Of a stretch of DNA of 40,604 bases, positions 32,950-40,604 are shown in pieces (the stretch's first letter is position 1; each line of letters starts with the position of its first letter). This DNA comes from an uncultured Bacteroidota bacterium (GTDB lineage: Bacteria; Bacteroidota; Bacteroidia; Chitinophagales; LD1), in NCBI GenBank assembly GCA_903861145.1, contig CAIOTH010000094.1, forward strand, positions 1-40,604, written 5' to 3'. Below the pieces are notes generated by a model. The model was not told the DNA's origin, made no database searches, and was given only the letters and a program-made list of their open reading frames with translations. The position numbers and the translations under genes were made by a program.

Positions 32950-34080
32950 CTACACATCGCAATAAGGGGTTACAACAACCTTATCAGGTAATCCGGCCTG
33001 CGAGGTTACAGTGCCCAAATCATACCCGTTATCTACAAGGTTAGCAGCCAGGCCACTTAAGTTCGGGCTATTAATAACCGCCAGGAACTCGTCAAGATAA
33101 ACAGCAATATATATTTTACCATCCGGCGCACGCTGCATATAACCGGTGTAATAGGGGCCGCCCGGGCCTGTAACATTTCCCAATGTAACAACCGAAGCGT
33201 TTATGGCAGCCTGGGTGTAAGTAGATAAATCAAACTGGTCTACATATTGAGTTGTCCAGCCGGCCATGTAAAGCTTGCTCCCATCCGGCGAAAATTCTAT
33301 GCCCCATGGTAAAGTGTAACCGGTAAATGTCAATAAATTAGAAATAACACCGGTTGAATTATTGAAATCATAAAGCTCAAAAGCATTTGCCAAATAATGT
33401 GCCATTGCAATTCGATGGTAGGTAGAATCTATTGTAATTTGCCCGGTAGCAGCATCCTGCGCCCCACCCCTGTATGCCCCAATAGTAGTTACAACCGGTG
33501 TGGTATTAATACCGGCCGAGGTAATGTGGTAAACGTTAAACGCGCCCGAATTAAACGGGTGGGCAATCAACCATGCATCATGTCCATTCGCATCCTTGGC
33601 AGCAATTACTTGTTCAGAAGCTGAAGCTATCAACAAAATATTTTTTTGAGAAGTTACCACATCTCCCAGACCCCCATTCAAATTCATATCAACAAGCGTA
33701 TATCGAAGTCCATCGGGCCCTCCAAACCCATCGTTAGTAAACAGGTAGTAGAAGTTTGAACTCCCCGGTTTCCTTACTATAACCGCTGGCTGACCACCCG
33801 AAATATTACCGTTTATACCACTGCCATTGGGCATAACCTGGTTGTTACGGTTCCAAATTTGATTTGCGTTAGAATAAAAAAGAAGGTTACCCAACGAGTC
33901 AGAAATACTAGCCGAACAGTATGTCATTACCATCGCGCTAGTGGTGATGTTTACCGGTGCGCCAGGTACAAAATCCATGGCGGCCTGGTTACCAAAATAC
34001 CATTTAAAATATTCCTTCTGCGAATACGACAGAAAATAACTACTTAACAGCACAAGCAAAGTTACCACAAGGTTTTTCAT
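32950..34080 (-). CDS. 5' half of an interrupted T9SS/gliding-type surface protein (signal peptide + propeller-like domain)
   Basis: From ATG 34080 (MKNLVVTLLVLLSSYFLSYS, a signal peptide probably cut after SYS) 376 residues run to a TAG at 32952-32950; an ATG at 34107 would add 9 residues. The mature part, after QKEYFKWYFGNQAAMDF, has blade-like repeats with GNLLFYSNANQIWNRNNQ, FYYLFTND, WGIEFSPDGSKLYMAGW and MQRAPDGKIYIAVYLDEFLAVI, a beta-propeller of the sort found at the N-terminus of long CHU_C proteins. After the TAG the same frame continues at once with VNLGNDTTICSGQS, the opening of an Ig-like repeat, so the stop looks like a single-codon interruption of a protein of about 1018 residues. 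Alone this half lacks the sorting domain. Confidence 0.8.
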   Translation of the reverse strand: MKNLVVTLLVLLSSYFLSYSQKEYFKWYFGNQAAMDFVPGAPVNITTSAMVMTYCSASISDSLGNLLFYSNANQIWNRNNQVMPNGSGINGNISGGQPAVIVRKPGSSNFYYLFTNDGFGGPDGLRYTLVDMNLNGGLGDVVTSQKNILLIASASEQVIAAKDANGHDAWLIAHPFNSGAFNVYHITSAGINTTPVVTTIGAYRGGAQDAATGQITIDSTYHRIAMAHYLANAFELYDFNNSTGVISNLLTFTGYTLPWGIEFSPDGSKLYMAGWTTQYVDQFDLSTYTQAAINASVVTLGNVTGPGGPYYTGYMQRAPDGKIYIAVYLDEFLAVINSPNLSGLAANLVDNGYDLGTVTSQAGLPDKVVVTPYCDV

Positions 34081-34266
34081 AAAGCCAAAGTTGATTTTGC
34101 ACTTCAAAAGATAATGAAGATTGGTAATAAAAGTATTATAAAATTTTGACCTGTCAATAAGAATTTGGGTATTTCTTAAATAATCTTTTAATCGGAGTTA
34201 AAACAGGTGGCCGGTTACTTAGGTGGATAGGCGTTTTGAATCGTATAAAGGGCACTCCGACCAATA

Positions 34267-35331
34267 TTATGAATGGTTTACCAGGCTGGTGCATAGGCCG
34301 CTTAACTTTTCGTTACGCTGGGTCAGCGTATAATTATCAGATATTCTGGCACGGGCCTTTTTCATCAATTCAGGCTTATTGGGGGCCGATAGGGCTTCAC
34401 TTATTAGTTGCTTAAGCAGCTCAATATCCCGTTTTTTCAAAACAAAACCGCTATCGCCAATAATTTCAGGTATAGAAAACACATCCGACCCAATTGGTAT
34501 ACATTCACAGAGCATCGCCTCACAAATAGAGTTCGGAAATCCCTCTGCCATTGATAGTTGCATATAAAACTGGCATGAACTAAAAACAGCTACCAATTCA
34601 TCATTTTTAACCGGTGGCATTAATTTTACATTGGCCGGAACACCGGTAAATACTTTGGGATCGTCAACTCCCAATATAATAAACTCACAATCAGGAAATG
34701 TGGACGCTGCACCAAGTATTAAGTCCATTCCCTTTAACCTTTGCTGAAAGCTATATTGGAGGCCTGTAGCTACAGTGATAAATGTATTGTTTTTTTTTGG
34801 AGCAATACATTTCCATTTCCCGGCATCATAACCATTTGGGATTTCGGTGTACGGAGTTTTAAGATGTGGCATTCGCTCATAAATGCCCTGGTGTTCTGGC
34901 TCATGCTCATCGTAGTGGTAATCAAACCTCATTAACGACTTGTGTTTGGGAGCAATATGATTACAGAGTTTAAAAGAAATAGCGGTGAAAGTCTTTAAAA
35001 ATGGCTTTTGCCAGTTTCCGTAACCAATACCCGGAAAATAGTGTGCATCGGTTCCGCCAACCACTATCAGGCAAGGTTTACCAAACAATTTTCCATAAAG
35101 GGTGGGAAGCAAAGATTGGTAAGCCGCAAACTCGCAAATCAGCAAATCAGCTTTCCAAATATTTTTAAGCAGAAATAGGTTTTGAGTAAAAAATCTCCAT
35201 AAAATGCCTGCCTTTTTCTCGGTATAAAAATCATGCTCCAATACGTTGAATTGCGCCGAAAGAATTTCAATGTCCTTTTTTACAAAGGTTGACCGAACAG
35301 AATAAAATATGAGGGCCGTTTTTGAATTCAT
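34267..35331 (-). CDS. Glycosyltransferase (GT4-like)
   Basis: A 354-residue cytoplasmic or membrane-associated glycosyltransferase with two Rossmann-like halves. The N-terminal half has KTALIFYSVRSTF, LLICEFAAYQSLLPTLYGKLFG, VVGGTDAHYF and HKSLMRFDYHYDEH. The C-terminal half has TVATGLQYSFQQRLKGMDLIL and the GT4 donor-binding motif AEGFPNSICEAMLCECIPIGSDVFSIPEII with the paired Glu. I use ATG 35331 (MNSKTALIF); the frame continues 20 codons upstream with a Cys-rich unlikely stretch. It is divergent from the asparagine synthase gene and belongs to the polysaccharide region. Donor and acceptor are unknown. Confidence 0.85.
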   Translation of the reverse strand: MNSKTALIFYSVRSTFVKKDIEILSAQFNVLEHDFYTEKKAGILWRFFTQNLFLLKNIWKADLLICEFAAYQSLLPTLYGKLFGKPCLIVVGGTDAHYFPGIGYGNWQKPFLKTFTAISFKLCNHIAPKHKSLMRFDYHYDEHEPEHQGIYERMPHLKTPYTEIPNGYDAGKWKCIAPKKNNTFITVATGLQYSFQQRLKGMDLILGAASTFPDCEFIILGVDDPKVFTGVPANVKLMPPVKNDELVAVFSSCQFYMQLSMAEGFPNSICEAMLCECIPIGSDVFSIPEIIGDSGFVLKKRDIELLKQLISEALSAPNKPELMKKARARISDNYTLTQRNEKLSGLCTSLVNHS

Positions 35332-35442
35332 CTGGTTGCTGGTGCGATACAAGATTAGCAAACAATTGCATTGCCACCGAAGACAAAACATAAATTAATT
35401 TAAATGCGCTTGCATCGGCCAATCAAAAATGAACGAAATAGC

Positions 35443-35450
35443 TACATTAG
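35443..35450 (+). promoter_or_regulatory. Candidate -7 element (TACATTAG) of the asparagine synthase gene
   Basis: TACATTAG differs from TAnnTTTG at one position and ends 4 nt before the ATG at 35455, as for the monooxygenase. A -33 element is not clear. It supports MCGIAG as the start and would give a leaderless mRNA. Confidence 0.3.
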
Positions 35451-35454
35451 CACC

Positions 35455-37341
35455 ATGTGTGGCATAGCCGGTTTTATTGATTTTAATAAGCGTTCGGACT
35501 TAAACCGGCTCAAAAAAATGACCGATGCCGTTATTTATCGCGGGCCCGATGATAGCGGATATGAACTATTTGATGATTCGAAAGCCAATATTGGTTTTGG
35601 ATTCAGAAGGCTTTCCATAATTGACCTTTCGCCCCTTGGGCACCAACCCATGCATTTTGTTGAGGCAGGCCTTACCATTATTTTTAATGGCGAGGTTTAC
35701 AATTACGCCGAAATACGCAAGGAGTTAGAGGTGCTGGGTTACAGTTTTAAATCTGGGTCTGATACCGAAGTTATTCTTAAAAGCTACGCGCAATGGGGCA
35801 CCGATTGTGTAAGCCGCTTTATTGGCATGTACGCCATTGCCATTTATGATGAAAAGAAAAGTCAGGTTGTAATATTCCGCGACCGGGCAGGGGTAAAACC
35901 ACTATTCTGGTATTTTAATAACGATTTATTCCTTTTTGGGTCAGAGTTGAAGTCGTTTTATCAGCATCCTGAATTTCAGAAAAACATCAATTTTAGTGCT
36001 CTATCGCATTACTTTCAACGGGGATACATTTCGGCACCTTATACCATTTTTGAAAACACACATAAGCTTTTGCCAGGGCATTTCCTGGTAATAAACCTGC
36101 AGGCTAAAACAGTAACGCAAAAAAAATACTGGGATGTTACCGATTGCTACAATCAACCGAAACTGAATATCAGTTACGAAGACGCCAGAGCCGAAGTTGA
36201 AAGGCTGATGCTATCGGCGTTTCAATACCGGATGATTGCCGATGTGCCGGTTGGCGTTTTTTTGAGTGGTGGCTACGATTCAACCGCAGTTACAGCTTTG
36301 CTACAAGCGAATAGCACAAAAAAAATAAAGACTTTCACTATTGGTTTTGAAGACCCCAAGTTTAATGAAGCGCCTCACGCCAAAGAAGTGGCCAAACACC
36401 TGGGCACCGAGCATTATGAACATACCTGTACTTACAAAGATGCTTTGGATATAGTACCGCAATGGCCAGATATTTACGACGAACCTTTTGGGGATATTTC
36501 AGGTATACCAACTACACTTGTTAGTCGTGTTGCGCATCAACAGGTAATTGTAGCTCTCTCGGCAGATGGGGGTGATGAAATTTTTGCCGGCTACCAAAAG
36601 TATTTCAATGGGGTAAGGCGCCAGCAGCAATTAGAAATGGTGCCCGGATTTGTTCAAAAATTGATTGGCAGCCTTATACCAAATGCCACCGGTGCGGATA
36701 TAGCCGTGCAGGACAAAAGGAGTAAACTGAAAGATTATTTTGGCGCGAATGATGCAGTGAGAAAATTCGATATTGTATCGCAGGCTATGACGTTTTACGA
36801 AACCCAAAAGCTATTCAACAAAGATATTCAATACCTGCCAACGCCTTTTGATGACGGCAGCTTATTGAATAATAGCAATGACCTTCTTTCAAAATTTCAG
36901 GCTACAGAATATAAAACCTACATGGTTGACGACATTCTGCAAAAAGTTGATCGTGCAACCATGAGCACCAGCCTTGAAGGCCGTGAGCCCTTTTTAGATC
37001 AACGTATTATTGAATTTGCCGCCCGCTTGCCCACCGAATTTAAATACAGAAACGGGCAGGGCAAGTACATATTGAAAGACATAGTTCACAAATACGTTCC
37101 GCGCCAACTAATGGAGAGGCCTAAAATGGGATTTGGCGTACCATTGGAAACCTGGTTAAAGGTAGAGTTAAAGGATATGTTGATGGATGTTGTTAATAAG
37201 GATGTGCTTCAAAAACAAAACGTGTTCGAACCCAATCAGGCACTTAAAATAAGGGACAGCTACCTAGCAGGAAAGCCAGTCGATTTTCAGCGATTGAGCT
37301 ATTTATTCCTTTTTCAATTGTGGTACAAAAAATGGATGTAG
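35455..37341 (+). CDS. asnB: Glutamine-dependent asparagine synthase (AsnB-type amidotransferase)
   Basis: A 628-residue class II amidotransferase fused to a PP-loop synthase. The start is fixed by the catalytic Cys2 (MCGIAGFID), which becomes the N-terminal nucleophile after Met removal; frames starting further upstream (35404) are not plausible. The glutaminase part (about 1-210) has RGPDDSGY, FNGEVYNY and SGSDTEVILKSY. The synthase part has the ATP PP-loop VGVFLSGGYDSTAV and ALSADGGDEIFAGYQKY. Members convert aspartate to asparagine using glutamine and ATP, but copies in surface-polysaccharide clusters may amidate sugar acids or aminate other carboxylates. The stop codon abuts that of the convergent methyltransferase, with no base between. 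Confidence 0.88.
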   Translation: MCGIAGFIDFNKRSDLNRLKKMTDAVIYRGPDDSGYELFDDSKANIGFGFRRLSIIDLSPLGHQPMHFVEAGLTIIFNGEVYNYAEIRKELEVLGYSFKSGSDTEVILKSYAQWGTDCVSRFIGMYAIAIYDEKKSQVVIFRDRAGVKPLFWYFNNDLFLFGSELKSFYQHPEFQKNINFSALSHYFQRGYISAPYTIFENTHKLLPGHFLVINLQAKTVTQKKYWDVTDCYNQPKLNISYEDARAEVERLMLSAFQYRMIADVPVGVFLSGGYDSTAVTALLQANSTKKIKTFTIGFEDPKFNEAPHAKEVAKHLGTEHYEHTCTYKDALDIVPQWPDIYDEPFGDISGIPTTLVSRVAHQQVIVALSADGGDEIFAGYQKYFNGVRRQQQLEMVPGFVQKLIGSLIPNATGADIAVQDKRSKLKDYFGANDAVRKFDIVSQAMTFYETQKLFNKDIQYLPTPFDDGSLLNNSNDLLSKFQATEYKTYMVDDILQKVDRATMSTSLEGREPFLDQRIIEFAARLPTEFKYRNGQGKYILKDIVHKYVPRQLMERPKMGFGVPLETWLKVELKDMLMDVVNKDVLQKQNVFEPNQALKIRDSYLAGKPVDFQRLSYLFLFQLWYKKWM

Positions 37342-37953
37342 TTATTTCTCAGGAGTCATTTCAAACTCTAACTCCTGTGGGGGAAACTGATAACAGAAAC
37401 TACCCTCATACAACTCTTGCATCCCCGAATTAAAATTAAAAATGGGTTGTAAGATTCTGTTCTTAAAAAAATTTCGGATGGGGAACTCCGGCGACTTAAA
37501 TATTATTTTGCGGTAAGTGACCCTGAATTTTATGCTATCATAAAAAGCAGGCACCTTACGTCGCAATTGATGTTCAGGCTTGCTAAAATAATCGAAGGAG
37601 TAAAGTCCGAAAAACCTTTTATGCGTATAATCGGAGTAATAATATGGATTAGCAAAGTGAGGCACCACCGCAAAATGCTTACCCCCGGGCTTTAGCATGC
37701 GATGAATATCTTTTAGCAGCACATCAAAATTTTGAATGTGCTCTAAAAAGTGGCGCGAGTGCACTTCGTCTACGCAATTATCCGGTATCGCTTTAAGCCC
37801 TTCCTCAAGGTTAGCAACAAAGTGAACACCCTCAAGGGCCAGGTGGTCAATTCCAATAATATCCTTTGGCGGGTTAGGGCCACATCCCAACTCAATTACC
37901 ACTTTGTTTCGCTTAGCTATTTCACTTAAAAGTTGCTCTGTTGTCCAGCTCAT
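37342..37953 (-). CDS. SAM-dependent methyltransferase (class I)
   Basis: A 203-residue cytoplasmic methyltransferase with motif I VIELGCGPNPP (15-25), an acidic residue after the second strand (IGIDHLALEG), DEVHSRHFLEHIQNFD (motif region for SAM and the HFLEH of sugar methyltransferases) and LLKDIHRMLKPGGKHFAVVPHF. The C-terminal part has KRFFGLYSFDYF. Type 11-like enzymes of this size in polysaccharide clusters usually methylate sugars or lipid-linked glycans. Its TAA directly abuts the asnB stop on the other strand. One base separates its start from the end of the upstream glycosyltransferase gene, so the two are co-transcribed. Confidence 0.85.
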   Translation of the reverse strand: MSWTTEQLLSEIAKRNKVVIELGCGPNPPKDIIGIDHLALEGVHFVANLEEGLKAIPDNCVDEVHSRHFLEHIQNFDVLLKDIHRMLKPGGKHFAVVPHFANPYYYSDYTHKRFFGLYSFDYFSKPEHQLRRKVPAFYDSIKFRVTYRKIIFKSPEFPIRNFFKNRILQPIFNFNSGMQELYEGSFCYQFPPQELEFEMTPEK

Positions 37954-37954
37954 T

Positions 37955-38956
37955 TCAATTATTTAAAAAGTCAACTAATTGTTGGGTGCATACCTTATAA
38001 CTATACTTCCGCTCAGCTTCCTGGCGTGCCAATGCCCCCATACTACGCCGTAATACTACGTCGTTTTGTAGTTTTTCGAAGGCCGCCATCCATTCACTTT
38101 CACTCTCTGCCAAATATCCGGTTGTTCCATCCTTTATAATATTGGCGTTTATACCATAAGGCGAAGCCACCACAGGCCTACCCGCCGCCATATATAAATA
38201 TAGCTTATATCCCCCTTTCATTCTTGACCACTCATCGTTTTTTAAAGGCATAATCCCTATGTCAATTTTACCAAGCGCATCTAATTCACCCTGTTCGCTC
38301 CAAGGCATACATTCAATATCTACACCGGCAATATTAATCTCGGCTCCCGAAACCAGCAGTTTAAAGGAACTTCCTTTTTGAGCCATTTTTTCAAAAACCG
38401 GTATCAACAATTCAAGATAAGGCAGGGTCCATTGCGAGCCTACCCAACCAATAGTAAAAACGGCCTGCGCGTTTTGCCAGGGCATAATCAAATCTGTATC
38501 AACCGGCGAAAAAATGACTCTGCAATCCTTATTATAAGATTCGATATGCTCTTTAAGGTACGGCGTTGCTACTATTATTTTATCTGCATATCGCATCATT
38601 AGGTCAAAATCGGTTGGCGAATAGGTATATACCGCATCGTCAAAGTCAAAGCATATCAGGGTGTTCTTCTTTTTTAAAATACTCAGGCACCAGGCTGGTA
38701 AAAACATTACCTGCACAAACACAATATCGAATCGTCCAAAAGCCACGGCCGACCACAATTTTACGGTTTGCACCCTCTTTGTAATCGCAAAAATAATTCG
38801 ACCCAATAATCCATCTCCCTTATTTTCAAGAACCCGCGGTATCCAGGTAATATCAAACGCATCCCTCAATCTGTCAAAATGATTAAGCGCCCTTACGCGC
38901 GAACTAGCGTGGTCGCGAGAGCCATAAGTAATAAGTAAGACCTTCTTTTTTTGCAT
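37955..38956 (-). CDS. Glycosyltransferase (GT4-like, Glyco_trans_1)
   Basis: A 333-residue GT-B glycosyltransferase. The N-terminal half has KVLLITYGSRDHASSRVRAL, FDIVFVQVMFLPAWCLSIL and ICFDFDDAVYTYSP; the C-terminal half has IGWVGSQWTLPYLELL, SEQGELDALGKIDIGIMPL, KGGYKLYLYMAAGRPVVASPYGIN and IIKDGTTGYLAESESEW. The latter is the usual donor-sugar-binding region. It should act on the cytoplasmic side of the inner membrane, adding a sugar to a lipid-linked glycan. It starts at ATG 38956 and is followed 1 nt later by the methyltransferase gene. It is divergent from another methyltransferase gene at 39137. Confidence 0.87.
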   Translation of the reverse strand: MQKKKVLLITYGSRDHASSRVRALNHFDRLRDAFDITWIPRVLENKGDGLLGRIIFAITKRVQTVKLWSAVAFGRFDIVFVQVMFLPAWCLSILKKKNTLICFDFDDAVYTYSPTDFDLMMRYADKIIVATPYLKEHIESYNKDCRVIFSPVDTDLIMPWQNAQAVFTIGWVGSQWTLPYLELLIPVFEKMAQKGSSFKLLVSGAEINIAGVDIECMPWSEQGELDALGKIDIGIMPLKNDEWSRMKGGYKLYLYMAAGRPVVASPYGINANIIKDGTTGYLAESESEWMAAFEKLQNDVVLRRSMGALARQEAERKYSYKVCTQQLVDFLNN

Positions 38957-39100
38957 CTTCGGTAGCGAATATCAAATTTTCCCGAATCAACTTGAAATAC
39001 ACAGCATTAAAACATTTTATGCCCCATAGTATGGGCCTTATAGCCAATATATAGCGCGAAAGGAACCTTAGCTTTTATAATTAAGCTAATAACCCTAATA

Positions 39101-39129
39101 TTGCGCGCATTTGTTACCACTTAAATTAG
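39101..39129 (+). promoter_or_regulatory. Candidate promoter of the second methyltransferase gene
   Basis: TTG (39101-39103), an 18-nt spacer and TAAATTAG (39122-39129), one change from TAnnTTTG, 7 nt before the ATG at 39137. The rest of the 180-nt divergent gap (38957-39136) shows nothing else I recognise. Confidence 0.4.
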
Positions 39130-39136
39130 AGGTATT

Positions 39137-39871
39137 ATGAACGATTTGGAGAAGTTTTTTAATCAAAATAATGGAAAGCAGTTACATAAATGGCTACACT
39201 ATTTTGATATATATGAGCGTCATTTTGCCAATTTAAGGGGTAAAGAAATTGCAATTCTGGAAATAGGTGTTTTCCAGGGTGGTTCGTTGGAAATGTGGCG
39301 CGACTATTTTGGCCCGAAAGCCAAAATTTATGGTATTGACATTAACCCTGCCTGTAAGCAGTTGGAGGGAGAAAATATTGAAATTTTCATTGGCTCTCAA
39401 GAAGACAGGGCTTTTCTGCGCGATGTAAAAAAGAAAATGCTAAAGCTTGATTTAATTATTGATGATGGCGGACATACTATGAGCCAGCAAATTGTAAGTT
39501 TTGAAGAACTTTTCGACCATGTAAAGGACGATGGAACTTACCTTGTTGAAGACACCCACACCTCGTATTGGGGTAGCCATGGCGGGGGTTATAAAAAGCG
39601 GGGTTCGTTTATTGAATACACTAAGAACTTTATTGACTATATGCACGCCTGGTATAGTAATGAAAAGGGCCGTTTAGATGTAAACGATTTTACCCGAACT
39701 GTAAAGGGCTTGCATTACTATGATAGTATTGTAGTAATTGAAAAGGGGCTAAAAACCAAGCCGGTTGTTAAGAAAACCGGGCACGAACAGGTGGCCAACT
39801 ATTTTCCGCCAAGATCATTCTGGCAAAAAATTAAGGCCCGTTTACCGGTAACAAAGAACGAATATGAATAG
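39137..39871 (+). CDS. SAM-dependent methyltransferase, sugar-modifying type
   Basis: A 244-residue class I methyltransferase. The SAM site reads ILEIGVFQGGSLEMWRDYFG (motif I ExGxxxGGS), then YGIDINPACK (acidic residue that holds the ribose) and LDLIIDDGGHTMSQQ with a metal-binding-type DDGGH. YLVEDTHTSYWGSHGG is the next conserved stretch. This pattern (Methyltransf_24-like with DDGxH) is found in sugar O-methyltransferases of macrolide and glycan pathways. Its stop TAG is directly followed by the ATG of the flippase, so the two are translationally linked. Confidence 0.87.
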   Translation: MNDLEKFFNQNNGKQLHKWLHYFDIYERHFANLRGKEIAILEIGVFQGGSLEMWRDYFGPKAKIYGIDINPACKQLEGENIEIFIGSQEDRAFLRDVKKKMLKLDLIIDDGGHTMSQQIVSFEELFDHVKDDGTYLVEDTHTSYWGSHGGGYKKRGSFIEYTKNFIDYMHAWYSNEKGRLDVNDFTRTVKGLHYYDSIVVIEKGLKTKPVVKKTGHEQVANYFPPRSFWQKIKARLPVTKNEYE

Positions 39872-40604
39872 ATGATAAAAAAGGATTTTTTTAAGTCATC
39901 GCTTATTTACACCCTCTCTTCAGCGCTTTCAACTGTAGCATCTTTTCTTTTGCTACCGTTTTACACAAACACCCATCTGCTTGATGTATCCGATTTCGGG
40001 GCACTTTCTTTGTACATCGGTTTGTCTTTGCTTGTGCAGGTAATTGCAGGCTTTAGCATCGATGCGTATGTAGGGGTGGCGTATCACGAGTTTAAGCACG
40101 AACCTAAAGAATTAAAAGCGAACATTGCTTCGCTTAATGGTTACCTGATTTTTATTGGAATAGTAATTACTCTTTTCGTTGCGTTGGGCGGCAATTTTTT
40201 CATCCAACATTATATCGAAAACCCAAACCCAGCGGCTCTCAGGTTCGTGATTATGTCAACGCTAACAGGTATTTTCAATGCGCATTTTAGGGTATATAAT
40301 AACCTGCTGATACATCTTGAAAAACCATGGAGATACTTCTGGTCTAACATCTTAAATTTTGTTACAACTGTAATTTTTTCAATTGTAATCCTCAAAATGT
40401 ATCCATTAACCCTTGAGGGCCCTTTATGGGGCAGGTTACTTTCGTGCTTTAGCATTTTCCTTTTATCCTTTTATGAAATAACATACAACTACGGTATTGC
40501 CTTCCACAAAAGATTTATTAGTCCTGTTTTAAAGTTTTCAATACCCCTTATTATAACTGCTGTTTTTCAGTGGGTGCTTAGCTACTCCGATCGCTATATT
40601 ATCA
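39872..40604 (+). CDS. Oligosaccharide flippase, Wzx-like (N-terminal part)
   Basis: The frame starts at ATG 39872, directly after the methyltransferase stop, and runs 244 residues to the window edge without a stop. It has the pattern of the polysaccharide transporter (MOP) superfamily: basic start MIKKDFFKSSLIYTLSSALS, then LLLPFYTNTHLLDVSDFGALSLYIGLSLL, a second pair of membrane segments (GYLIFIGIVITLFVALGG), then NNLLIHLEKPWRYFWSNILNF and a later block ending VLSYSDRYII. Wzx proteins flip undecaprenyl-linked oligosaccharide units across the inner membrane, so a Wzx/Wzy-type glycan pathway is implied. Some 200 or more residues are missing. Confidence 0.85.
   Translation, partial: MIKKDFFKSSLIYTLSSALSTVASFLLLPFYTNTHLLDVSDFGALSLYIGLSLLVQVIAGFSIDAYVGVAYHEFKHEPKELKANIASLNGYLIFIGIVITLFVALGGNFFIQHYIENPNPAALRFVIMSTLTGIFNAHFRVYNNLLIHLEKPWRYFWSNILNFVTTVIFSIVILKMYPLTLEGPLWGRLLSCFSIFLLSFYEITYNYGIAFHKRFISPVLKFSIPLIITAVFQWVLSYSDRYII

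Noticed and set aside
32950-32952. TAG as a pyrrolysine codon or programmed readthrough site
   Set aside because: Nothing in the flanks shows a recoding element, and pyrrolysine is not expected in this phylum; mutation or sequence error is simpler.
34108-34200. Sigma70-like TTGACA and TATAAT-like sequences upstream of the surface-protein gene
   Set aside because: The spacing is about 12 nt, too short, and this phylum uses TTTG / TAnnTTTG promoters; the near element TATCTTTTG has a wrong spacing.
1-40604. tRNA, rRNA, CRISPR, insertion sequence or known phage-defence system
   Set aside because: No cloverleaf, short regularly spaced repeats, transposase or defence-type gene was found on reading the gaps and the proteins; NYN-LOTUS and NdpA are only loosely reminiscent.

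Overview
The window comes from a member of the Bacteroidota (Bacteroidetes). Evidence: the organisation of the dcw cluster with a Bacteroidota-type FtsL-like protein, a PASTA-bearing FtsI, a MraY with an extra internal loop and an FtsZ ending in FLHDNVD; a T9SS/gliding-type (CHU_C) C-terminal domain; promoter-like TAnnTTTG elements; and weak or absent Shine-Dalgarno sequences. Genus cannot be read from the sequence.

Layout. 1-3.4 kb: the end of a pyruvate dehydrogenase E1 beta gene, a small secreted protein, a flavin monooxygenase of the Baeyer-Villiger type, a coiled-coil protein, a palindromic intergenic element and a GNAT acetyltransferase. 3.4-19.8 kb: a nearly complete division and cell-wall (dcw) operon, mraZ-rsmH-ftsL-(small ORF)-ftsI-murE-mraY-murD-ftsW-murG-murC-ftsQ-ftsA-ftsZ. 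It is preceded by a regulatory region with 10-bp-spaced GTGG repeats (candidate MraZ operator) and closed by a strong bidirectional terminator. murF, murB and ddl are not in it. The operon makes lipid II (MurE, MurD, MurC, MraY, MurG), polymerises and crosslinks it at the septum (FtsW, FtsI), and builds the divisome (FtsL, FtsQ, FtsA, FtsZ).

19.8-28.0 kb: an S1/P1-type nuclease, then a signalling island: a TPR-histidine kinase, a very small exported-looking peptide ORF, a polytopic PAS-PAS histidine kinase, a single-domain response regulator, and a convergent 500-residue helical protein of unknown function. 28.0-31.0 kb: a small secreted protein, a lipoprotein, an NdpA/YejK-like nucleoid-associated protein and a NYN-LOTUS (OST-HTH) protein.

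31.0-34.1 kb: a long cell-surface gene with a signal peptide, a propeller-like N-terminal part, eight Ig-like repeats and a CHU_C sorting domain. It is interrupted by a single in-frame TAG, so neither half alone has both the export signal and the sorting signal. 34.3-40.6 kb: the start of a surface-polysaccharide cluster with two glycosyltransferases, a glutamine-dependent asparagine synthase-like amidotransferase, two SAM methyltransferases and a truncated Wzx-type flippase running off the window.

Most unusual points: the amber-split surface gene; the MraZ-type operator; an unannotated 43-codon ORF exactly filling the ftsL-ftsI gap; the exported peptide ORF between two sensor kinases; and promoter-like elements 4-7 nt before several ATGs, suggesting leaderless mRNAs. 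I found no tRNA, rRNA, CRISPR array, insertion sequence or clear defence system.
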